Part shown: in pieces, positions 10,187 through 21,432 of the stretch
Layout: each line of letters opens with the position of its first letter
How positions within the stretch are numbered: the stretch's first letter is position 1
The notes under the pieces: model-generated
What the model was told of the DNA's origin: nothing
Databases searched by the model: none
The model's input: the letters and a program-made list of their open reading frames with translations, nothing else
Position numbers and translations under genes: made by a program
DNA from: Vibrio mediterranei
GTDB lineage: Bacteria; Pseudomonadota; Gammaproteobacteria; Enterobacterales; Vibrionaceae
DNA length: 64,000 bases
Assembly: GCF_900088415.1 (NCBI RefSeq)
Contig: NZ_FLLQ01000003.1
Coordinates: 124,001-188,000, forward strand
Direction of reading: 5' to 3'

Positions 10187-12409
10187 ATGGTTGCGGTAAG
10201 AAGCGCGCATTTGAACCCTAACGAACAGTTCGAGCTAGACAAATGGATTGCTTCTCTAAAGCAAGACAAGAACACCTCGAAAAGGCTTAAAGAAGTTTAC
10301 CGTCAGTGCGAAGATATTGTCGCTGGCAGTGAACAGGGGTCCTTGTTGTTGTGGCGCGGCAGAGAGATGATTGAGATCCTCATTACCCTTTCGATGGATA
10401 AAGCCACGCTGGTGGCTGCTCAGTTGTACCCTGTTGTTTCTAGTGGCATCTACGATAGAGAGCAGCTAGAAGAAAACTATGGCAAAGAAACCATTAAGCT
10501 GATTGATGGCGTCGAAGAGATGGCGGCTATTGGTCAACTTAACGTGACGCTAGAAGGCTCAGAGGCGTCGGGTCAAGTTGATAATGTCCGCAGAATGTTG
10601 CTGGCGATGGTGGATGATTTCCGTTGTGTGGTCATCAAGCTGGCAGAGCGTATTTGTAACCTTCGTGAAGTCAAAGATGAGTCTGACGAAGTTCGCCGAG
10701 CCGCCGCTAAAGAATGCGCCAACATATATGCTCCTCTTGCCAACCGTTTAGGGATTGGTCAGCTAAAATGGGAAATCGAAGATTACGCTTTCCGTTATCA
10801 GCAACCAGAAACTTATAAACAGATTGCTAAACAACTGTCTGAGCGCCGCATTGTTCGAGAGCAATATATCAAAGACTTTGTGGATGATTTGACGGCTGAA
10901 ATGAAGGTGTCGAACATCCTTGCTGAAGTCAGTGGTCGCCCTAAGCATATCTACAGCATTTGGCGAAAAATGCAGAAGAAAAGCCTCGATTTTGATGAGC
11001 TTTTTGACGTGCGCGCTGTACGCATCATCGCTGAGCGACTGCAAGATTGTTATGCGGCACTCGGTGTTGTTCACACCAAGTACAAGCACCTTCCTAGTGA
11101 ATTTGATGACTATGTGGCGAACCCTAAGCCCAATGGTTATCAGTCTATCCATACCGTTATTCTTGGTCCTGAAGGTAAAACGATAGAGATCCAAATCCGA
11201 ACTAAGCAAATGCATGAGGATTCGGAGCTAGGTGTTGCTGCACACTGGAAATACAAAGAAGGTGGTAGTGGCGGCCGTAGCGGATACGACGAGAAAATTA
11301 CCTGGTTGCGTAAGCTACTGGATTGGCAGGAAGAGATGTCAGACTCTGGCGAAATGCTGGATGAACTTCGTAGCCAAGTATTTGATGACCGTGTGTATGC
11401 CTTTACGCCTCGTGGCGATGTGGTTGATTTGCCTATGGGGGCAACACCACTGGATTTTGCTTACCACATTCACTCCGAAGTGGGACACCGCTGTATCGGT
11501 GCCAAAGTGGCAGGTCGCATTGTTCCATTTACTCATAAGCTATCTATGGGTGATCAGGTTGAGATCATTACAGCCAAAGAGCCAAACCCGTCTCGTGACT
11601 GGTTAAACCCATCGCTTGGCTTTGTTCACTCTGGTCGTGCGCGCGCCAAAATTAACGCTTGGTTTAGAAAGCAAAGTCGTGAGAAGAACTTAGAAGCTGG
11701 CCGTGAAATTCTTGAAGATGAGTTAGCCAAAATCGGTGCAACGATCAAAGACGCTGAACAATATGCCTTGAAGCGTTTTAACGTTAACACTCCAGATGAG
11801 CTGTATGTTGGTATTGGTAGTGGTGATTTACGAATAAACCAAATCATTAATCACATCAACGCATTGGTGAATAAGCCTACGGCCGAAGAAGAAGATCAAC
11901 AAGCACTTGAGAAACTTCAAGAGTCAGAAGGCAAAGCACCAGCTCAAAGCCGACCGCATAAAGACGCAGTTGTCGTGGAAGGTGTCGATAACTTGATGAC
12001 GCATTTGGCACGCTGCTGTCAGCCAATTCCGGGCGATCAAATCAAAGGTTATATTACTCAAGGTCGTGGTATTTCGGTTCACCGAGCTGATTGTGAGCAG
12101 CTAGAAGAACTCAGCCATCATGCACCAGAGCGTATTATTGATACCGTTTGGGGTAGTGGCTTTGTTGGCTCTTATATTTTGACTATTCGCGTTGAAGCTA
12201 TGGAACGTGGCGGATTACTAAAAGACATCACCACACTGCTTACTAACGAAAAGATCAAAGTGACCACTATGAAGAGTCGCAGTGATTACAAGCGTCAGTT
12301 ATCGATTATGGATTTTGATCTAGAGCTGACGAATATCGAGGTGCTGTCACGCGTGACTAAGCGTATTGAACAAATTAAAGACGTCATGAGTGTGAAGCGC
12401 TTGGGTTAA
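10187..12409 (+). CDS. relA: (p)ppGpp synthetase RelA
   Basis: Ribosome-associated synthetase that transfers pyrophosphate from ATP to GDP or GTP when uncharged tRNA sits in the A site. It has 740 residues. The N-terminal pseudo-hydrolase domain (about 30-180) lacks the HD catalytic pair: its first segment reads ATLVAAQLYPVV where SpoT has a metal-binding His. The synthetase domain has VANPKPNGYQSIHT near residues 308-322 and KYKEGG. TGS (about 398-460, YAFTPRGDVVDLP), the zinc-finger segment (LARCCQPIPGD) and a C-terminal ACT domain (about 660-740) follow. A terminator lies 55 bp downstream. Confidence 0.97.
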   Translation: MVAVRSAHLNPNEQFELDKWIASLKQDKNTSKRLKEVYRQCEDIVAGSEQGSLLLWRGREMIEILITLSMDKATLVAAQLYPVVSSGIYDREQLEENYGKETIKLIDGVEEMAAIGQLNVTLEGSEASGQVDNVRRMLLAMVDDFRCVVIKLAERICNLREVKDESDEVRRAAAKECANIYAPLANRLGIGQLKWEIEDYAFRYQQPETYKQIAKQLSERRIVREQYIKDFVDDLTAEMKVSNILAEVSGRPKHIYSIWRKMQKKSLDFDELFDVRAVRIIAERLQDCYAALGVVHTKYKHLPSEFDDYVANPKPNGYQSIHTVILGPEGKTIEIQIRTKQMHEDSELGVAAHWKYKEGGSGGRSGYDEKITWLRKLLDWQEEMSDSGEMLDELRSQVFDDRVYAFTPRGDVVDLPMGATPLDFAYHIHSEVGHRCIGAKVAGRIVPFTHKLSMGDQVEIITAKEPNPSRDWLNPSLGFVHSGRARAKINAWFRKQSREKNLEAGREILEDELAKIGATIKDAEQYALKRFNVNTPDELYVGIGSGDLRINQIINHINALVNKPTAEEEDQQALEKLQESEGKAPAQSRPHKDAVVVEGVDNLMTHLARCCQPIPGDQIKGYITQGRGISVHRADCEQLEELSHHAPERIIDTVWGSGFVGSYILTIRVEAMERGGLLKDITTLLTNEKIKVTTMKSRSDYKRQLSIMDFDLELTNIEVLSRVTKRIEQIKDVMSVKRLG

Positions 12410-12463
12410 GCAAGACTCAAGTGAGCGTTATACTGACGTAATCACATCATGTTGAACAATAAT

Positions 12464-12488
12464 AAAAGGTTGGTTTTCCAACCTTTTT
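12464..12488 (+). terminator. Rho-independent terminator after relA
   Basis: AAAGGTTGG, a TTTT loop and CCAACCTTT form a 9-bp stem ending in TTTTT. It lies 55 bp after relA and just before mazG, so mazG probably has its own weak promoter or relies on read-through. Confidence 0.8.
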
Positions 12489-12504
12489 GTTTAGGAATCT
12501 AACT

Positions 12505-13311
12505 ATGTCTCAACCCATTGAACAACTTCTCACTATTATGGCTCAGCTTCGAGATGAGCAGCATGGCTGTCCATGGGATCGCAAACAGACCTTCGAAACC
12601 ATCGTACCGCACACCATCGAAGAAACGTTTGAAGTGGTCGACGCTATTCATAACCAAGACTGGCAAAATCTAAAAGAAGAGCTGGGCGATCTGTTGTTTC
12701 AAGTGATTTTCTATAGCCAGATGGCAAAAGAGCAAGGGTTATTTGACTTCAACGAGGTTGTTGAGGGATTGAATGACAAGCTCACTAGACGTCATCCGCA
12801 CGTTTTTTCTGATGTGGAATTTGCAGATGAAGCCGCTATCAATGCCAATTGGGAAGCTGAGAAAAAGAAGGAAAAGGCTGAGGTAGGCAAAAACGAAGAA
12901 AGTATTCTAGACTCAATACCACAATCGTTACCTGCTCTTTCAAAGGCCAATAAAATCCAGAAACGTTGCGCTAAATATGGCTTTGATTGGGATGCGTTAG
13001 GACCTGTCGTTGACAAGGTTCAGGAAGAAGTTGAAGAGGTGGTTCAGGAAGCGATTCAGGTTGATGTTGATGAAGAGAAGCTGGAAGAAGAGGTCGGAGA
13101 TCTTTTGTTTGCCGTGGTGAATCTTTCTCGACATTTGAAAAAAGATCCTGAGGTTGCGCTGAGAAAAGCGAACAATAAATTTTCTCGTCGCTTTAAAGGT
13201 GTTGAGGCAAGGGCTGGCGAAGATGGTAAATCCCTTACAGACTTTAGCCTTCAAGAGCTTGACCAGTTTTGGAATGACGTAAAAAAACAAGAAAAGTCCT
13301 CGGATTTGTGA
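12505..13311 (+). CDS. mazG: Nucleoside triphosphate pyrophosphohydrolase MazG
   Basis: House-cleaning hydrolase that converts NTPs to NMPs plus pyrophosphate and lowers ppGpp in E. coli. It has 268 residues with two tandem MazG domains. The EExxE-type metal sites are visible at [17 protein letters not shown] and [28 protein letters not shown] and [11 protein letters not shown] are also typical. I chose the ATG at 12505 because MSQPIEQLL matches family starts; an upstream TTG at 12487 sits inside the terminator T-run. Its place after relA matches the E. coli relA-mazG link. Confidence 0.95.
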   Translation: MSQPIEQLLTIMAQLRDEQHGCPWDRKQTFETIVPHTIEETFEVVDAIHNQDWQNLKEELGDLLFQVIFYSQMAKEQGLFDFNEVVEGLNDKLTRRHPHVFSDVEFADEAAINANWEAEKKKEKAEVGKNEESILDSIPQSLPALSKANKIQKRCAKYGFDWDALGPVVDKVQEEVEEVVQEAIQVDVDEEKLEEEVGDLLFAVVNLSRHLKKDPEVALRKANNKFSRRFKGVEARAGEDGKSLTDFSLQELDQFWNDVKKQEKSSDL

Positions 13312-13380
13312 ACCGCTTCTCATTGGTGTAAGTTTCTACAATTGATTTGAAGCAAAAAATAAAAATTTTGAATGTGATAA

Positions 13381-15114
<1,734 letters not shown>

Positions 15115-15122
15115 AAGGATAC

Positions 15123-15159
15123 GGGCGGTTGCGAAGGTTGTGCGGCTGCCCTTAATTTT
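15123..15159 (+). terminator. Attenuator-like hairpin between pyrG and eno
   Basis: GGGCGGTTGC (15123-15132) can pair with GCGGCTGCCC (15142-15151), with three G-U pairs in a 10-bp stem, and is followed by TTAATTTT. It is a moderate terminator that could reduce read-through into eno, which is normally expressed more strongly. Confidence 0.5.
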
Positions 15160-15177
15160 GACATTTATATTCAATGA

Positions 15178-16491
<1,314 letters not shown>

Positions 16492-16516
16492 TCGCTGATT
16501 TTTAAATAGCTTTTGT

Positions 16517-16546
16517 AAAGCCGCTCTTTATAGAGCGGCTTTTTTT
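16517..16546 (+). terminator. Strong terminator after eno
   Basis: AAAGCCGCTCT (16517-16527) and AGAGCGGCTTT (16532-16542) form an 11-bp stem with a 4-base loop and a run of seven T. Confidence 0.92.
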
Positions 16547-16591
16547 ATGCCTGAATATTATTGAATAGGACATCCAACGGGGTAACGAAGG

Positions 16592-16615
16592 AGTAACAGT
16601 ATCCAGTATGTTACT
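16592..16615. promoter_or_regulatory. Inverted repeat upstream of the dehydrogenase gene
   Basis: AGTAAC (16592-16597) and GTTACT (16610-16615) form an inverted repeat with a 12-bp spacer, 75 bp upstream of the next ATG. A further GTAAC lies at about 16582. It could be a regulator site. It does not resemble the GAAATGTAAT repeats of the neighbouring AraC-type gene. Confidence 0.3.
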
Positions 16616-16689
16616 TATGAAATAACTCAGATGCGCTAAAGTGATTACAGTTCAATAAAACGTATCCCTACTTACTAGAGGAAAAGATC

Positions 16690-17865
16690 ATGGCTAAAGT
16701 GACCAGCCCTACTACTACGTTTAATAACGAGTATTTTTCATTCATTGTTTCTGAGTCATGGAAACACATCGGTGCTGACCAAACTCACGCTGATATCCTT
16801 GCTCACAACCTATTGGTTGGTGGCCTACAAGGTAAACTTCACCAAGGTCTTGGCGTTATCGAAGCAGTAACGATTCCATACGAAGCAGGCATCCTAGATC
16901 CTACATCGACGCCAGAGCTAGAGTCTGAAGGCGATACTTGGGCGGTATACAACGGTAAGAAATCTTCTGGTCACTACGTTTGTGCGCTAATGGCTCAAAC
17001 GGCTATCGAGAAAGCACGCAAGCACGGTATCTCAATCGTATTTGGTTACGACCACTGTGACGGCGGTAACTTCTCTAACTACACACAGATGGCAATGAAA
17101 GAAGGCATGTTTGCGATGTCTTCAAACAACTCTGTACCTCTTAATGCACCATTCGGTGGTATGGATCCAGCAATGTCTTGCCCTCCGTTCGATGCAGCTC
17201 TAGTTGGTGGTGAAGAACTACCTCTAGTCACATCTATCATGATCGGTGAAGGCTACGACTCTCACATCTGTGACGCTATCGTAAACGACCGCGACCTACA
17301 CGTTGCAGCGCTTGTTGACCAAGACACTGGTGAGCTAACAGCTGACGCTCGTAAGTGGGGCTCACTAATCGAAGGTTACGGCCGTGTGGCTGACTGTAAA
17401 GCACCGTGGACATTCCTAACACCACGCCTTTACTCTCTAAACATCTGGAATGAAGTGATGACGGCAATCATCAACCCGAAAGGTAAGATTGCTCCTGAGC
17501 TTCCAGCAGTGCCAAGTGACTTCTTCACGATGGAAGATGCGCCATGTCCAGTAGGCGGTTCTTACATTCTAGTCATCGACCCAAGCCACTTTGGCCCAAT
17601 CGAAGAAGTGAAACGTAAGAGCGACATGTTCGTGAAAGCGATTAAAGAAAACCGTCCTCGTGCTGGCTTCAACGAAGTTTACATTCCAGATGAATGGGGC
17701 TTAAAAGCACTCTCTACGGCAACCGATGAGCACCAAGTTATGGACGCTCACTGGGTTGGTTTCAAAGACTTCCTAAAACGCTCTGGCACTTCTATCGAAG
17801 AGTTGAACGCGAAATGGGAAGCGAAAGTTGGCGCTGAACGCGCAGCTGAAACTATCCGCAAATAA
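16690..17865 (+). CDS. LDH2/MDH2-family oxidoreductase, divergent
   Basis: Predicted NAD(P)-dependent dehydrogenase or imine reductase of the family that includes MDH2-type malate dehydrogenases, ureidoglycolate dehydrogenase and delta1-piperideine-2-carboxylate reductases. It has 391 residues. The family pattern is visible: a helical start, a His in the position of the catalytic HG motif (KLHQGLG, His51), the central stretch ALMAQTAIEKARKHGIS, the NNSVPLNAPFGG turn and a late PVGGSYILVIDPSHFG segment. The usual NHFGAAGYY loop reads DHCDGGNFSNY, so it is a divergent member with unknown substrate. It lies between eno and the AraC/ureohydrolase pair and may share their pathway. Confidence 0.7.
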   Translation: MAKVTSPTTTFNNEYFSFIVSESWKHIGADQTHADILAHNLLVGGLQGKLHQGLGVIEAVTIPYEAGILDPTSTPELESEGDTWAVYNGKKSSGHYVCALMAQTAIEKARKHGISIVFGYDHCDGGNFSNYTQMAMKEGMFAMSSNNSVPLNAPFGGMDPAMSCPPFDAALVGGEELPLVTSIMIGEGYDSHICDAIVNDRDLHVAALVDQDTGELTADARKWGSLIEGYGRVADCKAPWTFLTPRLYSLNIWNEVMTAIINPKGKIAPELPAVPSDFFTMEDAPCPVGGSYILVIDPSHFGPIEEVKRKSDMFVKAIKENRPRAGFNEVYIPDEWGLKALSTATDEHQVMDAHWVGFKDFLKRSGTSIEELNAKWEAKVGAERAAETIRK

Positions 17866-17889
17866 TTTTAAAATCAGACGCACTTGATT

Positions 17890-18942
17890 TTATGCCCAGT
17901 CTCCCTCGGACTGGGCTTTTTTCGTTTCTAGCTTGAATTGTGAAGGCGAAACCTGATGATAAGCTTTGAACGCACGAATAAACGGTGGTGCCGAGTGATA
18001 GTCGAGGAGGTTGGCAATATCGGATAACGATAATGAAGTCTTCAGTAAATACTCATTGGCCATTTGCATTCGAACGTCGAGCACGAGTTGTTTGTAAGTT
18101 TTACCTTCATCATGAAGTCGTCGTCGTAAGGTTCTTGCGGTGAAGCCTAAATCTTCAGCCATTTGTTCCATGGTGGGTACTCCGGAAGAGAGAAGAGCGT
18201 ACAGGCGCATTCTTATTTGATCGCAACTGGTGCTGGCTCGTGATTGCTGGTTCATCTCCGCACTGTGCTTCGCTGCGATATTGGCGACTAAGGATTCATT
18301 CGCAGAGATGGGCATATCGATCCACTCAATGGGGAGCCTAATTTGATTACTCGCTGCGTTGAAGGTCGGCATGATACCTAAATACTGGTGATAGAGGTGT
18401 TTATAACTTGGCGCGGCATAACTAAGGGAAATTGAGACTTTATCTTTATCAAATTGCTCTCCCAAGAGCTTTTTTATTCCAAGGTAGTAATGACCAATGC
18501 TGTCTTCGATAGTGTAGGGCTGCGGCGTCCAAAATGCGGAACGATCTTCGGCAGTGATATAGGCATATTCTCGGTCGTAGGCAATACGAATATCCACGTA
18601 GTCACTGGTCATCCAGGGTATATGAATGATCGTTTCTAATAGCTGCTTAAGTGTCTTACAGCCTAGCATGGCAAAGCCCAAAGCTCCGGTGTCCTCAATG
18701 GTAAGCCTACTTGCGATGCGTAATCCGATACCATCGATGTTCAACTGTTCCATGGACAATTTCATTAACGTCAGCACTTGTTGAGTCGTCATCAATTCAT
18801 AATGACCATAGCTAATACGTCTGATTTTAGCGCGGCGAAGAAACGGATCGATAGCCAGTGGCTGTTTCGCCAAATCTCTGAGTAATGATTCCCAGTGGCC
18901 AACAATGGCTTGCAAAAACTGCTGCTGATGTAGTGAGCTCAT
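17890..18942 (-). CDS. AraC-family regulator, OruR/ArgR-like
   Basis: Predicted transcription factor of about 350 residues. The N-terminal 220 or so residues resemble the arabinose-binding-like sensor domain of OruR/ArgR-type regulators (LRRAKIRRISYGHYELMT, GALGFAMLGCKTLKQ). The C-terminal AraC DNA-binding domain has the first helix-turn-helix at MEQMAEDLGFTARTLRRRL and the second at LSDIANLLDYHSAPPFIRAF. I chose the ATG at 18942 because it has a good AGGACA ribosome site; an upstream extension to 19020 would cross the operator. It is divergent from the ureohydrolase. Relatives with this layout control ornithine or arginine catabolism, which fits a guanidino substrate, but the effector is not shown. 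Confidence 0.85.
   Translation of the reverse strand: MSSLHQQQFLQAIVGHWESLLRDLAKQPLAIDPFLRRAKIRRISYGHYELMTTQQVLTLMKLSMEQLNIDGIGLRIASRLTIEDTGALGFAMLGCKTLKQLLETIIHIPWMTSDYVDIRIAYDREYAYITAEDRSAFWTPQPYTIEDSIGHYYLGIKKLLGEQFDKDKVSISLSYAAPSYKHLYHQYLGIMPTFNAASNQIRLPIEWIDMPISANESLVANIAAKHSAEMNQQSRASTSCDQIRMRLYALLSSGVPTMEQMAEDLGFTARTLRRRLHDEGKTYKQLVLDVRMQMANEYLLKTSLSLSDIANLLDYHSAPPFIRAFKAYHQVSPSQFKLETKKAQSEGDWA
17894..17922 (+). terminator. Terminator of the dehydrogenase gene, inside the 3' end of the AraC-type gene
   Basis: GCCCAGTC (17894-17901) and GACTGGGC (17909-17916) form an 8-bp stem followed by TTTTTT. The same bases encode the last residues of the convergent AraC-type regulator, so the terminator and the coding end overlap. 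Confidence 0.8.
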
Positions 18943-18953
18943 GTTGTTGTCCT

Positions 18954-18984
18954 GAAATGTAATCTCATTGGCCGGAAATGTAAT
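18954..18984. promoter_or_regulatory. Direct-repeat operator, probably for the AraC-type regulator
   Basis: The decamer GAAATGTAAT occurs at 18954-18963 and again at 18975-18984, exactly 21 bp apart (two helical turns) and in the same orientation; both copies are preceded by CC plus one base. The second copy sits where the -35 element of the ureohydrolase promoter would be (TACAAT at 19007-19012 is a plausible -10). This is the standard geometry for an AraC-family activator site. Confidence 0.6.
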
Positions 18985-19055
18985 TATAGTAAGCGAGGTG
19001 AGTGGATACAATATAGACATCGCTGAAAAGCAGAAAAAACAATGAGGACAACAAT

Positions 19056-20195
19056 ATGTTCAAGCCAAAACGTGTAGAAATTTCAAAAGAGAAACTCGAA
19101 CTTTACCAAGATATTTATTGGAATAAGTCGGATGCAGACTTTTATATCAATGAAGACATCGCTCCAATGCAGCAGCGTATGGCGGAACAAGGTGTAGAAG
19201 CATTCAGTTTACTGGGTAAAGAGCATGTTGGTGCATTTGGCGCACCTTATGTGAACAGCTTTGAAAACGCGGACATTGTTATGTATGGCTTGACCATGGA
19301 TAAGTGTTCACCAAATGCTGGTGGTCATAAATTTGGTCCTGGTGCGATTCGTGATGCCTCTAAAACTGGTATGGGCCTTATTCACCAAGATGGCACGATG
19401 CCATTTGAACTATGTAACATCATCGATTACGGAAACTGGGATGGCCTTGGTCAGTTCAACTTAGATGAAGAAATGCGCAATGCGCAGAAAGTGGTTGATG
19501 ACATGGTGATCAACCACGGCTGTACTCCATTCTTCTTTGGTGGCGACCATACCGTTGCTTACCCAGGGCCTGCGGCACTTGCGAAAGTGCACGGTCCGGT
19601 TTCACTTATTCATATTGATGGTCACTTTGACCTACTCACACGTGCTGACTTTGATTACGAGTCATATTCAGGTAACTGGTATTGCCGCCTAGCATCAGAA
19701 GGTGCTATCGACCCAACGACCAGTGTCAGCATGGGTATGCGCGGTCGCTGGTGTGCATCTCAACAAGGCAAAGCGAAGGCGATTGGCGGTAACTTCTACT
19801 TGGCTGATGAAATTTACGATTTAGGCGTGGATTACATCGTAGAACAGATCCTTGAGAAACAAGGTGATGGTCGTCCGGTGTACCTAACCTTTGACTTAGA
19901 TGGGCTAGATCTTCTTGATCACAGTGCAAACTCAAGCCCAGATCCATTTGGTGTTTCTGCTCGCATGTATTACGACATCTTCCGTAAACTTCGCGCGACT
20001 AAGCGCATTAACTTAGTTGGCGCTGATATTGCCGAGTTTGCGCCTCAGAAAAACTCTGACGAGAAAGATGCGCTGCTTACTGCTGCATTCGGTTGGGAGC
20101 TTCTAGTATGGCTAGCTGAATGTCGCCACATCCGCGAAGGTAAGAAAAACCCAACAGAATGGCCAATGAACTTCGGTCGTAACATCGAGTTCTAA
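19056..20195 (+). CDS. Arginase/agmatinase-family ureohydrolase, divergent
   Basis: Predicted manganese- or nickel-dependent hydrolase that releases urea from a guanidino compound. It has 379 residues, longer than the 300-320 of typical agmatinases because of an N-terminal extension of about 70 residues. All six metal ligands can be placed: His165 (GGDH), Asp188, His190 and Asp192 (IDGHFD), Asp280 and Asp282 (TFDLDGLD). A conserved Glu follows (DIAEFAP, Glu327). Two departures matter: DAH is DGH, and the loop after the last ligands reads LLDHSANSSPDPFG instead of the usual DPxxxPGTGTP. The substrate is therefore unlikely to be plain agmatine or arginine. It is divergent from the AraC-type gene. 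Confidence 0.82.
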   Translation: MFKPKRVEISKEKLELYQDIYWNKSDADFYINEDIAPMQQRMAEQGVEAFSLLGKEHVGAFGAPYVNSFENADIVMYGLTMDKCSPNAGGHKFGPGAIRDASKTGMGLIHQDGTMPFELCNIIDYGNWDGLGQFNLDEEMRNAQKVVDDMVINHGCTPFFFGGDHTVAYPGPAALAKVHGPVSLIHIDGHFDLLTRADFDYESYSGNWYCRLASEGAIDPTTSVSMGMRGRWCASQQGKAKAIGGNFYLADEIYDLGVDYIVEQILEKQGDGRPVYLTFDLDGLDLLDHSANSSPDPFGVSARMYYDIFRKLRATKRINLVGADIAEFAPQKNSDEKDALLTAAFGWELLVWLAECRHIREGKKNPTEWPMNFGRNIEF

Positions 20196-20236
20196 TAGCA
20201 TTTTTTGCGCTTAACGCGACGGTAGGAATGATAATA

Positions 20237-20266
20237 AAAAATGCCCACTCAATTGAGTGGGCATTT
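20237..20266. terminator. Bidirectional terminator
   Basis: AAAATGCCCACTC (20237-20249), loop AATT and GAGTGGGCATTTT form a perfect 13-bp stem with A- and T-rich flanks. It separates the convergent ureohydrolase and glycerate kinase genes. Confidence 0.92.
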
Positions 20267-20283
20267 TGTGTTTCTAAAGCGGA

Positions 20284-21423
20284 TTATTTGCTGAAGTTCA
20301 TCGCCATTGCCGCTGCAATATTACGAGAGGTCATTTCAACGTTGAACGCCGCTTCTTTTAAGGCGGTTGGTAGGTCAGTCGCACCTAGTACTACACTGTA
20401 CGCCGCATCAATACCGTATTCGTGAACCACTGCGCAGTCTTTTGCTGTGCTACCTGCAATGGCTATCACAGGAATGTCGTATTGCTTCGCAGTACGTGCC
20501 ACACCAATAGGCGTCTTACCATGAATAGTTTGGCTGTCAATTCGGCCTTCACCTGTAATCACAAGATCGGCGTCTTTTACCACTTCGCTTAGGTTCACCG
20601 CATCCATCACAATTTGGATACCTGGACGCAGTGATGCATCAAACAAACCAAGTAGCGCTGCACCGAGGCCACCAGCAGCACCGGCGCCTGCGGTATCAAT
20701 GACATCACGACCGTTAGTAGCTTTGATGACATTGGCATAATGCGCAAGGTTGCTATCGAGGGTTGCCACGATCTCTGGTGTTGCGCCTTTTTGTGGACCA
20801 AACACGTGCGAGGCGCCTTTAGGACCACACAGAGGATTATCAACGTCGCACGCGACTTCCAAGTGGATGTCTTTCAGGCGAGCATCAAGGCCTGATAGGT
20901 CAATGCTGGCTAGCTTATCGAGTTCTCCACCGCCAAAGCCAAGTTCATTACCTTGTTGGTCCAGCAATTTAGCACCAAGAGCCTGCGCCATACCTATGCC
21001 GCCGTCATTGGTAGCGCTGCCGCCAATACCAACAATAATGTGCTTCACACCGCGCTCTAGCGCCGCTTTGATTAATTCGCCAGTTCCATAAGTTGTGGTA
21101 ACAAGCGGGTTGCGTAGCTCAGGTTCAACCAGATGTAGGCCTGACGCCGCAGCCATTTCAATAATAGCTGTTGAACCGTCCCCCATAAGGCCGTAGAAGC
21201 CTTCAACTTGCTGACCTAAGGGGCCAGTAACTTGGCAAGTAACAATCGAGCCTTCAGTAGCATCAACCAATGATTGAACCGTACCTTCACCACCATCCGC
21301 CATTGGAAGTTTGACGTATTCAGCATCGGCAAAGATTTTCTTAAAACCGGTTTCGATCGCTTCGGCAACTTCCATGGCCGTTAAGCTTTCTTTGTATGAA
21401 TCTGGAGCAATAATAATTTTCAT
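20284..21423 (-). CDS. Glycerate kinase (GarK/GlxK family)
   Basis: Phosphorylates D-glycerate with ATP; family members make 2-phosphoglycerate, which enters glycolysis at enolase. It has 379 residues, the normal length. Typical segments are IAPDSYKESLTAMEVAEAIE at the N-terminus, PMADGGEGTVQSLVDAT, IVGIGGSATNDGGIGMAQALG and VITGEGRIDSQTIHGKTPIGVA. It is translated 9 bp after the GntP-family permease gene stops, so the two are one operon. Which of the GarK or GlxK names applies cannot be told from sequence. Confidence 0.93.
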   Translation of the reverse strand: MKIIIAPDSYKESLTAMEVAEAIETGFKKIFADAEYVKLPMADGGEGTVQSLVDATEGSIVTCQVTGPLGQQVEGFYGLMGDGSTAIIEMAAASGLHLVEPELRNPLVTTTYGTGELIKAALERGVKHIIVGIGGSATNDGGIGMAQALGAKLLDQQGNELGFGGGELDKLASIDLSGLDARLKDIHLEVACDVDNPLCGPKGASHVFGPQKGATPEIVATLDSNLAHYANVIKATNGRDVIDTAGAGAAGGLGAALLGLFDASLRPGIQIVMDAVNLSEVVKDADLVITGEGRIDSQTIHGKTPIGVARTAKQYDIPVIAIAGSTAKDCAVVHEYGIDAAYSVVLGATDLPTALKEAAFNVEMTSRNIAAAMAMNFSK

Positions 21424-21432
21424 AATAGGACC

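Noticed and set aside
10763..11215. 150-codon open frame on the minus strand
   Set aside because: It lies fully inside relA, has no family features and no ribosome site.
18943..19020. N-terminal extension of the AraC-type regulator
   Set aside because: It would place the 21-bp operator repeat inside the coding sequence and lacks a good ribosome site; the ATG at 18942 has one.
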